This document shows, one piece after another, positions 38,846 through 46,771 of a DNA stretch of 64,000 nt. The notes beneath the pieces were generated by a model. The model was not told the DNA's origin. It saw only the letters and a list, made by a program, of their open reading frames with translations, and did not search any database. Source of the stretch: Rubritalea profundi (lineage in GTDB: Bacteria > Verrucomicrobiota > Verrucomicrobiia > Verrucomicrobiales > Akkermansiaceae); contig NZ_MQWA01000001.1 in assembly GCF_002954445.1 (NCBI RefSeq), forward strand, positions 653,148-717,147, read 5' to 3'. Every line of letters begins with the position of its first letter. The stretch's first letter is position 1. Both the position numbers and the translations under genes were made by a program.

Positions 38846-39640
38846 TTAGACGTGCTTTTCAATCATAGCATAAGCATTATGATTGTGGATCGACTCAAAA
38901 TTTTCAGCCTCCACTTTGTACCATACGATATTTTCTTGTGCATTTGCTTTGCCCGCGATGTTGCGCACAAGATCTTCCACAAAAACTGGATTCTCGTAGG
39001 CTTTCTCGGTGACAAATTTTTCATCAGGACGTTTAAGCAAGCTGTAGAGTTCACAACTTGCACATGACTCAACTAGGTCGATCAAGTCTTCCACCCAAAC
39101 CGGTTGTTTAGCTCTCACAGCAAAGGTAACGAGACCTCGCTGATTGTGCGCGCCGTATTCACTGATTGCTTTAGAACACGGGCAGAGAGTTGCCACTGGT
39201 ACCATTACTGTGCAGATGAAATCAGAGTCACCATTGGAGCAGGCCTCTACTTCAAAGCGAATATTGTAATCTAACACTCCGCCTTTGCCCGTGACAGGGG
39301 CTGCCTTAGTACGGAAGAATGGGAATTCGAATTCCACGTGTGCTCTAGAAGCATCGAGACGACCAAGCAACTCTTCAGGCACCTTTTTCATTTCGCGGAC
39401 ATCGAGACAATTGCCGTGGCTGTTTAACACCTCCACGAATCGGCTCATATGCGTTCCCTTAAAGTGCTCAGGAAGATCTACGGCAAGAGCTGTAATTGCG
39501 ACCGTGCGCTGGCTTCCTCCTTCTTTTTCGCGAACTTCGACAGGAAAGCGCAGAGCTTTGACCCCTACACGATCAATCGCTATATTGCGATCATCACGTT
39601 CGTTTTGTGTATCCGTCAGTGGTTGGATCCGAGCTGGCAT
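38846..39640 (-). CDS. folE2: GTP cyclohydrolase FolE2 (type IB)
   Basis: 264 residues, the usual length. Family motifs: DTQNERDDRNIAIDRVGVK (quoted in part) at the start, KGTHMSRFVEV near residue 80, and CPCSKAISEYGAHNQRG with the catalytic Cys. It opens GTP to dihydroneopterin triphosphate for folate (and queuosine) synthesis. FolE2 works with metals other than zinc and is used when zinc is scarce. A hairpin separates it from rpsR upstream. Confidence 0.96.
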   Translation of the reverse strand: MPARIQPLTDTQNERDDRNIAIDRVGVKALRFPVEVREKEGGSQRTVAITALAVDLPEHFKGTHMSRFVEVLNSHGNCLDVREMKKVPEELLGRLDASRAHVEFEFPFFRTKAAPVTGKGGVLDYNIRFEVEACSNGDSDFICTVMVPVATLCPCSKAISEYGAHNQRGLVTFAVRAKQPVWVEDLIDLVESCASCELYSLLKRPDEKFVTEKAYENPVFVEDLVRNIAGKANAQENIVWYKVEAENFESIHNHNAYAMIEKHV

Positions 39641-39678
39641 AGAAAATGACGTACTTAGTGAATTTTGAGATACTAAGC

Positions 39679-39710
39679 GAGCTAGTCCAGATAAGGCCGG
39701 ACTAGCTCGT
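39679..39710. terminator. Strong hairpin between rpsR and folE2
   Basis: A perfect 11-base stem CGAGCTAGTCC / GGACTAGCTCG with a 10-base loop. It lies downstream of rpsR on the minus strand. It has no U-tract on either strand, so it may be a processing or weak termination site. Confidence 0.45.
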
Positions 39711-39746
39711 GAAAATCATTAATTTGGTATCAATACCCTTGCCTCC

Positions 39747-39992
39747 TTACGGAAGAAGGTTGCAGGAACGTGCGCGCTTAATTTCGCGGGTGATCTTGCG
39801 GTGGAGCTTAGCAGAAACGCCAGTCACACGACGCGGAAGGATCTTGCCTGTCTCAGATGTAAACTTGGAAAGGATCGCAGTGTTCTTGTAATCAATCTGC
39901 TCAGCAGGAAGATCAATACGACGACGAGTCATGCAACGGTTTGCTTTACGGAAAGCAATACGGCGCTCGATTGTTTTTGGTTCAGTAGACAT
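39747..39992 (-). CDS. rpsR: 30S ribosomal protein S18
   Basis: 81 residues. It has the S18 core: [20 protein letters not shown] (quoted in part), then [23 protein letters not shown], and an end at NLLP. It binds the platform of the small subunit with S6. The gene is 33 bases after rpmG, co-directional, so L33 and S18 are one transcript here, as in many bacteria. ATG start with an A/T-rich leader and no Shine-Dalgarno. Confidence 0.97.
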   Translation of the reverse strand: MSTEPKTIERRIAFRKANRCMTRRRIDLPAEQIDYKNTAILSKFTSETGKILPRRVTGVSAKLHRKITREIKRARSCNLLP

Positions 39993-40025
39993 GTTATATA
40001 AAATTAATTATTTAAATAATGTAGA

Positions 40026-40205
40026 TTAGCTGTTAGCGGAGCCACGGTGAATAGTACGGCGGCGGAGCGCTGGATTGTACTTCTTCTTCTCAAGCCGACC
40101 TGGTGTATTCAGGCTCTTCTTGTTTCGTGTGGATGTGTAGCGTGAAGGTGATTTTCCTTCTGCGCGTGCTTCTGTGCACTCTAGGGTGATGATATCGCGT
40201 GACAT
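40026..40205 (-). CDS. rpmG: 50S ribosomal protein L33
   Basis: 59 residues from ATG at 40205. The open frame goes on upstream, but [18 protein letters not shown] is the normal L33 start. It follows [19 protein letters not shown] and [13 protein letters not shown]. Only one Cys is present in the usual zinc-ribbon positions, so this is a C- (zinc-free) L33 form. This may matter under low zinc, which fits the nearby FolE2. Confidence 0.95.
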   Translation of the reverse strand: MSRDIITLECTEARAEGKSPSRYTSTRNKKSLNTPGRLEKKKYNPALRRRTIHRGSANS

Positions 40206-40289
40206 GGTCTTAAATATTTGAAATCGGGAGGCGGAAACTACCGAATTACAGGCTACCGTCAAGTCAAACCGCTCCTTTTTTACAGATTC

Positions 40290-40500
40290 TCATCATTAGG
40301 GAGCCTCCGGCAACTAGTGTTGGTGGCGCTGGAAAGGATCTCAAGCTAGGCAAGCCACGACGATAGATCGGATAGATATCCGTAATTGAGGGGCAACGAC
40401 GCCTTGCGGAGATAACCTTTTCAGCCCGAAGGGAGCCTTCTCAGCGAAACCGAGTTCTACTCGCAAATCACAAGAAATAAATACAACAACGGCACCGGCC
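40290..40500. repeat. Structured intergenic block, possible dispersed element
   Basis: About 210 bases with several hairpins (CGGATAGATATCCG at 40369-40382, CGAG-TTCTA-CTCG near 40450) and no gene. On the minus strand it reads as a short open frame with phrases such as GLKRLSPQGVVAPQLR and ISIRSIVVACLA, which look like the chance translation of a conserved DNA element. I suspect a dispersed repeat, but only one copy is in this window. Confidence 0.35.
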
Positions 40501-40528
40501 CGGTAGTTGCTTGAGATTCTCGTTGAAA

Positions 40529-40568
40529 ACAAAAAATGCCCGCAAGACAGAGTCGTCTCACAGGCATT
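40529..40568 (-). terminator. Terminator of the Lys-rich DksA-like gene
   Basis: On the minus strand AATGCC..GGCATT closes a stem with an inner AGAC/GTCT helix and is followed by TTTTTTGTTTTC. It lies 17 bases after the stop of the gene at 40586. Confidence 0.8.
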
Positions 40569-40585
40569 CAATTTATTTAAAACAC

Positions 40586-41742
40586 TTATAAAGTGTGAGT
40601 CAGACCAGCGAAACCTACTTCATCTGAACGTCGAAAGCGATTTTTACCGTGGCTATCTTCCCACTTTTCTTGGCATTTCACAGTCAAACGACAAAAAGGA
40701 ATCGCCTCGAGACGCTCTTTCGGAATTTTCTCACTAGACATCTCACAGATGCCATAGCCACCACTCTTAACGCGGCACAGAGCCTGTTCAATCTCGTAAA
40801 GAGCATCCTGTTCCTTCGAGAGGATGTTTAGCGCTAAATCACGATCATAAGCATCACTACCGGCATCTCCTTGATGCATCCCCGAGCCAGTAGCCTCACT
40901 CCCCTCAGGATGATTCCTGAGAGTGTCTTGGGCTTTATCCGTGGTGGTATCTACTAGTTCGTCTCGAAGATCGAGAAGGCGCTGGTATTGCTTCTTAATA
41001 AATACGGTGAGTTTGACTGGCTTAACTGGGGCTTTCTTTATTGGTTTTTTCACTGAGCCTTTATTAATAGATGATTTGGGAGGACTTTTTTTAGCTGGGG
41101 GTTTCTCTGATGCTGCCTTTTTTGTGACTTTCTTGGAGGCCTTTTTACTCGTTTGCTTCACGAGAGTCTTTGCTCCCTTTATCGCGATTTTTTTTGTGGA
41201 CGCTTTTTTCTTCACCACTTTCGCAGGCTGCTTCTTTGCTACATTCTTAGGAGCCTTTTTCTTCGCTTTCTTAACGGGTGCTTTAGCTACCTTTTTTACC
41301 ACTTTATTTGCCTTCTTCTTAGCTGGAGATTTCTTAATCACCTTTTGGGTGGTCTTCTTGCGGGCAGCTTTTTTGGTGCCTTTTTTCGTCACACTTTTCT
41401 TCCCAGCCTTTTTGATCGTTTTCTTGACTGGCGCCTTAGCTACCTTCTTCGTCACTTTTTTAGCCTGCTTCTTGGCTGGCTTCTTTGTGGCCTTTTTAAC
41501 CACTTTATTTGCCTTCTTCTTAGCTGGAGATTTCTTGATCACCTTTTTGGTGGCCTTCTTGCTAGCAGCTTTTTTGGTGACTTTTTTCGTCACACTTTTT
41601 TTCCCAGCCTTTTTGACCGCTTTCTTTAACACCTTTTTAGGAGGCGATTTTTTTGCGACTTTTTAGTCGGTGATTTTTTTACTGAGGATTTATTAGTCAC
41701 CTTTTTTGCGACTTTCTTCGACTGTTTCTTTTTGGCTGCCAT
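40586..41742 (-). pseudogene. Histone H1-like Lys/Ala-rich protein fused to DksA/TraR-type domain, frameshifted
   Basis: With one base restored, ~385 residues. The first ~240 are repeats of Lys, Ala, Thr and Val (AKKAPVKKA-type), like histone H1 or chlamydial Hc2. The last ~145 match the DksA/TraR coiled-coil and zinc-finger domain: YQRLLDLRDELVD, GGYGICEMSSEKIPKERLEAIPF and TVKCQEKWE. Two of the four zinc cysteines (CEMS, TVKC) are replaced. The frame starts at ATG 41742 (MAAKKKQSKKVAKK) and breaks near 41655, where AAAAA should be AAAAAA. Such a fusion could link DNA compaction and RNA polymerase control. The tandem repeats may vary in length. Confidence 0.78.
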
Positions 41743-41925
41743 AGAGTTAGGTAGTTTTATTTAGTTAGATTACTAAGACGTAAATCTAAAATACTGAGAG
41801 ATTTAACACTACTGGCTTAAAGCAAATGGACGCCATGGCAAGAAAAAACGACTCTATGACACTCTAGAGAAACCCTTATGCGCTCAAGATTTGACAGCTG
41901 CCACCTAACACGCCAGTGTCCTTCC

Positions 41926-42440
41926 ATGACTTGGAATGATCACTTTCTAAAACTCTTTCGCCGCTGCAACGAAGCCTATCGAGGAGGTAACACTGACTAC
42001 GAATCTTACTACACGGAGGACGATATCAGCTTCCTCCAATCTATCGGATACAAGCCACGTGAACTCTTCGACTTCGTCGAGGATCTAGCAGACGCAGGAG
42101 AGCCCACCGAATCAACAGCACTCCTCATCGCTGCCGTACGCCGTGACTACCTCAATGTCATGCAGCAAGGTATCCTCAGCGAGCACGAGATCACAGCTGG
42201 CGCTCTACCTGCGAAGAATCAGGAGTTTGACGGCATCGCCTACCTACCCGCATCATAAGTAAAGCTGAGCACAAGCTCCGCGGTGAGCTCGACCCTAACA
42301 TCATGTTTAGCTGTGGTGGCGACCGCAACTTTCTCCGCAGCCATGGCGAGATCCACCCAGCCGATTTCCTGCGTCACGTGTGGGCTGCTGATGGAGACAT
42401 CCAGATGGTAGCTGACTTTGTTAAATCTCAAACGGCATAA
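41926..42440 (+). pseudogene. DUF5069-family protein, frameshifted
   Basis: The first frame (from ATG 41926, MTWNDHF) stops at 42258 after GIAYLPAS. The next frame carries straight on: IISKAEHKLRGELDPNIMFS and CGGDRNFLRSHGEIHPADFL, ending at TAA 42440. Together they form one protein of about 170 residues of a type common in Verrucomicrobia (DUF5069). One extra C in the CCC at 42247-42249 restores the frame. The function is unknown. It is 7 bases before the Nudix-like gene, so the two are one operon. Confidence 0.75.
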
Positions 42441-42447
42441 TTGACTC

Positions 42448-43065
42448 ATGGCAAAAGACTACACAGGCGAGCAAATTCTCGTCATCACCCGCGAACTACT
42501 TGACTCACTAGGTTCCTTTCAAGGGCTCAACACGGACGTCGACAAGTACCTCCCAACCATTCTAGACCCTAAGAATAACTTCTTCATGGATCGTGGTGCT
42601 GCGGAAGAGGACCCAACGCACAAGCAACTCATCCCTTACGTGTTGATCCGTCTCAATGGACAGTTCGTCCATTATTCCCGCGGTAAGGCTGGCGGCGAAG
42701 CTCGCCTGCACGCTAAGCGCTCCATGGGTATCGGTGGCCACATCAACCCGGAAGATAAGCGCGAAGATCACCTTGGCTATGAAACCTACATGGCGGGTGT
42801 TGAGCGCGAAATCGCTGAAGAAGTAGTCATCGATGGCAGCTACACTCAGAAAATCGTCGGCTTACTTAACGATGACACGAACGAAGTGGGTAAAGTCCAC
42901 CTCGGAGTGGTTCACCTTTTCGACATCGACGGCACTGAGGTAAAGTCAAACGAAGACGCCATTGCCGATCTCCAACTCAGCAGCGTAGCTGAGCTAAAAG
43001 GTGAGTTCCACGAACGACTCGAAACTTGGTCACAGTTTTGCGCAGATCACCTCAGCGAACTCTAG
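42448..43065 (+). CDS. Nudix-like hydrolase
   Basis: 205 residues. The Nudix box is recognisable: GGHINPEDK followed by ETYMAGVEREIAEEV, keeping the key E-x7-R-E-I-x-E-E. The opening Gly is not in its usual spacing and the last Gly is Val, so the box is divergent. It may cleave a nucleoside diphosphate bond; the substrate is unknown. It is in operon with the DUF5069 gene and ends before a bidirectional hairpin. Confidence 0.7.
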   Translation: MAKDYTGEQILVITRELLDSLGSFQGLNTDVDKYLPTILDPKNNFFMDRGAAEEDPTHKQLIPYVLIRLNGQFVHYSRGKAGGEARLHAKRSMGIGGHINPEDKREDHLGYETYMAGVEREIAEEVVIDGSYTQKIVGLLNDDTNEVGKVHLGVVHLFDIDGTEVKSNEDAIADLQLSSVAELKGEFHERLETWSQFCADHLSEL

Positions 43066-43141
43066 AAGTGTGACGGCGGTTTCAAACCGCCTAGTCAGCG
43101 GATCATAAGGTTTGGCGGTTAGAAGCCACCACTATATTCAC

Positions 43142-43178
43142 AAAAAGGGCGGACACCATCATGGTGCCCGCCCTTTTT
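43142..43178. terminator. Bidirectional terminator between the Nudix-like gene and purD
   Basis: A long stem AAAAAGGGCGG...CCGCCCTTTTT with a CACCAT/ATGGTG inner helix (one mismatch), ending in T on the plus strand and A-run (T on minus) on the other. It serves both convergent genes. Confidence 0.85.
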
Positions 43179-43227
43179 ATTTTTCGCGAAGTTAGAAACT
43201 AAGCATCCATCACTTCACGTTTTTGAT

Positions 43228-44478
43228 TTAAAAATTGAATACCCCGACGTCTGTACGGCTTTGCATCCCATCGAATGTAACCTTCTCAAGCTGTTTGTAT
43301 GCGGCATCCACAGCTGACTTGCGGTCGTCTCCACCAGCCACTACAGCCAGCACCCGCCCGCCATTAGTCTCCCACTGGCCGTCGGCATTTTTGCGAGTTC
43401 CCGCATGGTACACACGAGCACCTTCTACATCGCCGAAGCCAGTGATCACGTCACCACTACGGGATGTCTCAGGATAACCTGCTGAGGCACGCACCAGACA
43501 AACTGACCAACCTTCGCTGAAATTAAGCAGCTCGGGATTGAGCTCACCTTTGGCACCGTCGAAACAAAACTGGGTGAGATCACCACCGACGATTGGCATC
43601 ACTGCCTGGCACTCTGGATCACCGAATCGGCAATTGTACTCGATAATTTTTGGACCGTCTTTTGTGATCATCAAGCCAAAGTAAATGAAACCGCGGTATG
43701 GAAGGCCATCTTTCACGAGACCATCCACAGTCGGTTTGACGATCTCTCTGTCGATTTGAGCAAGCAGCTCTTTGCTCACAAGTTGGCGCGAAGCCACAGC
43801 TCCCATGCCACCAGTGTTAGGACCTAGGTCGCCATCGAGTGCCCGCTTGTAGTCACGTGCAGGCGTGAAGATGAGATACTTATCGTCCACAACGGCCGCA
43901 AAGACTGAAACCTCAGGGCCGATGAGACATTCTTCCACCAGAAGGCGGCCTGCACCGAAACGGCGCTCCACCATCACGTCATTTAAAAATTCCTCAGCGG
44001 TCGCTTCATCTGGACAAACGGCCACACCTTTACCAGCGGCAAGACCATCGAACTTCAGCACCGTTGGATACACGCCATTGATAGCGACACGCGCTTCGTC
44101 AATGTCAGCACAACCAGCAGCAGCACCCGTTGGGATGTCGTGGCGCAACATGAATTCCTTAGCAAACTCTTTAGACGCCTCGAGCTGGGCCGATTGGAAA
44201 TGTGGCCCCCAACATGGGATTTCTTCTATTTCGCAAAGGTTAGCAAGTCCTTCGCCAGTCACCAGGTAACTTTCCTCACCGGCAACACAGAGTTCGATGT
44301 CATTCCCCTTCATCCATGCGATGAGGCTCTCGAGCCCATCCACATCAACAAGTGTCGCAATCTCAGCTATCGCATCACTTCCTGGGAAGCTATAAAGCTC
44401 AGTCGCTGTTGGTGATTCGCTGAATGCTGTCAGAAGCGCATGTTCGCGTCCGCCTTTTCCTACAACCAAAATTTTCAT
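43228..44478 (-). CDS. purD: Phosphoribosylamine--glycine ligase
   Basis: 416 residues, near the E. coli length of 429. ATP-grasp motifs: N-terminal KGGREHALLTAFS, FDGLAAGKGVAVC, LVEECLIGPEVSVFA, NTGGMGAVAS and YNCRFGDPECQAVM. It makes GAR in purine synthesis. It stands alone, converging with the Nudix gene. A 373-base gap on its other side holds little. Confidence 0.97.
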   Translation of the reverse strand: MKILVVGKGGREHALLTAFSESPTATELYSFPGSDAIAEIATLVDVDGLESLIAWMKGNDIELCVAGEESYLVTGEGLANLCEIEEIPCWGPHFQSAQLEASKEFAKEFMLRHDIPTGAAAGCADIDEARVAINGVYPTVLKFDGLAAGKGVAVCPDEATAEEFLNDVMVERRFGAGRLLVEECLIGPEVSVFAAVVDDKYLIFTPARDYKRALDGDLGPNTGGMGAVASRQLVSKELLAQIDREIVKPTVDGLVKDGLPYRGFIYFGLMITKDGPKIIEYNCRFGDPECQAVMPIVGGDLTQFCFDGAKGELNPELLNFSEGWSVCLVRASAGYPETSRSGDVITGFGDVEGARVYHAGTRKNADGQWETNGGRVLAVVAGGDDRKSAVDAAYKQLEKVTFDGMQSRTDVGVFNF

Positions 44479-44577
44479 ATCTGAAGGGAGATAAAACTAG
44501 ACCACCGCAATCTCCAAGAGCGAAGTTTGACTTTCACTCTCTAACATCCTAAATCATCGCATGTCTTTTGTAAAAAA

Positions 44578-44730
44578 ATGCCCTTTTCTCGCTCCCTCAA
44601 TCCTAGAAGAGACCATAACGTCACTCTTCTCAACAATGAAGTCATCAATGATGCCGTCCTCAACGCCGAGTTTTTTTCTAAAATTTCACTCAATCGGGGC
44701 TGGACAACCTTCAAGAAGGTGAAGAGATAG
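44578..44730 (+). CDS. Possible small protein in the purD-rlmN gap
   Basis: A 50-residue frame with protein-like text (DHNVTLLNNEVINDAVLNAE, then FFSKISLNRGWTTFKKVKR). An ATG at 44561 (MSFVKK) sits in another frame; adding one A to the A7 run at 44572-44578 would join it. No family known. The rest of 44479-44852 shows nothing else. Weak. Confidence 0.3.
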   Translation: MPFSRSLNPRRDHNVTLLNNEVINDAVLNAEFFSKISLNRGWTTFKKVKR

Positions 44731-44873
44731 CGCATGGAATCAATCCTCGCTTCCCATACAAAATAAAGATGGTTTCCATCAAGCCTGTCGAGCCTGTAGT
44801 AAAACCTGCAGAGTGAGTTAGCTACCCTCCTCCCTCACATTTCTAGCGGGATTTGCTGGACAATTGGTGTAAA

Positions 44874-45989
44874 GTGGCAAAAACACCCATCGTGAGCCTT
44901 AAACCACAAGCACTTCCCAGCCTCCTAGGATACACCTTGGATGACCTTTCCGCCCTTCTCAAAGACGAGTACGGCCAGCCAGCCTATCGCGTAAAGCAAG
45001 CGCTGGAGTGGATCTATAAGCACCGTGCTGGAAGTATTGATGAAATGCTCAACCTCCCGGCGGAACTGCGCGACACGCTGAAGGAAAACTTCCGCTACAA
45101 GCCACTCGAGTGCGTTCGTGTACAAGGTTCCGAGGACACCACTCGCAAATTTCTGTTTAAGCTGCACGATGGCCGCTACGTCGAGACAGTTCTCATCCCC
45201 GCCTCACCGGCACTTTACGGCGACAAATCAGATCGCCACACAGCCTGTGTTTCATCTCAAGTTGGCTGCGCCTATGGCTGTAAGTTCTGCGCCTCTGGGC
45301 TCGATGGCTTTGCCCGCAACCTCACTGCTGACGAGATCGTTGGTCAGTTGATGGCGGTAGAAGAAATTGCGGGCCGCAAGATCAACAACATCGTTTTCAT
45401 GGGAATGGGCGAACCTCTCGCCAACCTCAAAAACCTCAACCAAGCTCTTGACATCATCACTGCTGATTGGGGCATGCATATTGGCGCACGCCATATCACG
45501 ATTTCCACCTCGGGTCTCGCGCCGATGATCAAGAAGCTTGCCGACCGGCCACAGCAGATCCGACTCGCCATCTCGCTCCACGGAGCGACCAACGACACGC
45601 GCGACAAGATCATGCCTGTCAACTCAAAGTGGCCGATCGAAGAACTCTTCGAGGCCCTTCACTACTACAAGAGCAAGAGTAAGAAGCGCATCACCTTTGA
45701 GTACATTCTCATCAAGGACATCAACGATGACCTCGCGCAGGCTAAGATTCTAGCCAAGCGCGCCAAATCACTTGGAGCCCTCGTCAACCTGATTCCCTAC
45801 AACACAGTTGAAGGGCTCGAGTGGGAACGCCCATCGGAAGAGCATTGCTACAAATTCCGCGATATTGTCCGTAACAACGATGTTACTACCACTCTCCGAA
45901 TCGAGAAGGGTGGCGACATCGATGCAGCCTGTGGTCAACTCCGCCTCCAGCAAGAGACGGCAGATGGAATCATTGAGGCGAAGAACTAG
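44874..45989 (+). CDS. rlmN: 23S rRNA (adenine(2503)-C2)-methyltransferase RlmN (dual-specificity)
   Basis: 371 residues from GTG at 44874 (a TTG at 44853 gives 378). The radical SAM motif is CAYGCKFCASG (CxxxCxxC), and the second catalytic Cys is in AACGQL near the end. It methylates A2503 of 23S rRNA and A37 of some tRNAs. The early part (KDEYGQPAYRVKQALEWIY) is the normal N-terminal domain. It lies between purD and the feo genes as a single gene. Codon use is biased to C-ending codons. Confidence 0.96.
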   Translation: MAKTPIVSLKPQALPSLLGYTLDDLSALLKDEYGQPAYRVKQALEWIYKHRAGSIDEMLNLPAELRDTLKENFRYKPLECVRVQGSEDTTRKFLFKLHDGRYVETVLIPASPALYGDKSDRHTACVSSQVGCAYGCKFCASGLDGFARNLTADEIVGQLMAVEEIAGRKINNIVFMGMGEPLANLKNLNQALDIITADWGMHIGARHITISTSGLAPMIKKLADRPQQIRLAISLHGATNDTRDKIMPVNSKWPIEELFEALHYYKSKSKKRITFEYILIKDINDDLAQAKILAKRAKSLGALVNLIPYNTVEGLEWERPSEEHCYKFRDIVRNNDVTTTLRIEKGGDIDAACGQLRLQQETADGIIEAKN

Positions 45990-46496
45990 GGAGGTGGAGC
46001 CTCTTAGTGTTTTACGTTGTTAGGTGGTTACGTTTTTACCTTAAGCATGATGGGATCATCTCCCAGTGAGGTTTCATTACACAGACTAAGCTCTAATTGT
46101 AGAATATGTTCTGGATTTACTGACGAAGACAAACGGCACGATCTTTTTTTACTCATCTCATAAAAAATGGGCGCCTATAAAAAGCCGTCAATGTTTCGAC
46201 AGAGTCCAACGCCGCAGCCTTTCAACAAAGCTCATGCACAATTCTTGCCAGCTCCTTCTTTTTTTCCAGAACCTCTGTCCAAACCCTTGTTTTCGATCAG
46301 ATTTTTCTCAAGTAGACTCTCGCACAATTTTCGGGTTGCCTTCAGCTCCAGCCTTTTAAGTTCGGACTCTTTCGGCTTTGTCCGGGCTTGTTCGCCTTTT
46401 CTAAACTAGGATGTAGTTATTCAACGGCTTCAGGATGCGCTCATAGGTGAAATTTCTTATTGCAAACGAATCTCAACTGCATTAGTGATCTAAGTG
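45990..46496. other. Long gap before feoA with coding-like scraps on the minus strand
   Basis: About 500 bases with no clear gene. On the minus strand a 42-residue frame runs 46156-46028 (MSKKRSCRLSSS..DDPIMLKVKT). Further right, two frames read KPKESELKRLELKATRK and TEVLEKKKELARIVHEL, divided by stops, as in a decaying Lys/Glu-rich gene. The last 100 bases hold an A/T-rich run and the sequence TTGCAAACGAATCTCAA (46460-46476), a possible but weak Fur-like site before feoA. Confidence 0.35.
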
Positions 46497-46751
46497 ATGA
46501 AGCTCTTCCGACGTGCCACCGATATCCAAACTGACAGTGCAATGACACTGGCTCAGGCGAGTGTTGGGTGCTCTCTACGCATCAACTCCATCAAAGGTGC
46601 CGCGTGTGACCGCCTACGCAGTATGGGTTTTTGTGAATCCATGGAAGTCAAAAAGCTCAGTAACGGCCACAATATGCTCTGCACGGTATGTGGCACTAAA
46701 TTGGCGCTCAACAAGAAGCTCGCAGCGCAGATTCTTGTCTGCCCAGTCTAA
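46497..46751 (+). CDS. feoA: Ferrous iron transport protein FeoA
   Basis: 84 residues from ATG at 46497 (a GTG at 46494 adds one Met). It has the SH3-like fold of FeoA: LAQASVGCSLRI, then DRLRSMGF and MLCTVCGTKLALNK. It binds FeoB and aids Fe(II) uptake. It has four Cys, more than most FeoA. The feoB start is 20 bases after its stop. Confidence 0.9.
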   Translation: MKLFRRATDIQTDSAMTLAQASVGCSLRINSIKGAACDRLRSMGFCESMEVKKLSNGHNMLCTVCGTKLALNKKLAAQILVCPV

Positions 46752-46771
46752 ACAGACTTCCCTTATTTTTT

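Noticed and set aside
40923-41666. 247-codon plus-strand frame rich in Phe, Leu and Ala
   Set aside because: It is the exact antisense of the Lys/Ala-rich repeat gene; AAG/AAA repeats give Phe/Leu on the other strand.
43075-43091. Palindrome GGCGGTTTCAAACCGCC after the Nudix-like gene
   Set aside because: Short palindrome near a stronger terminator; not enough to claim a separate site or repeat family.
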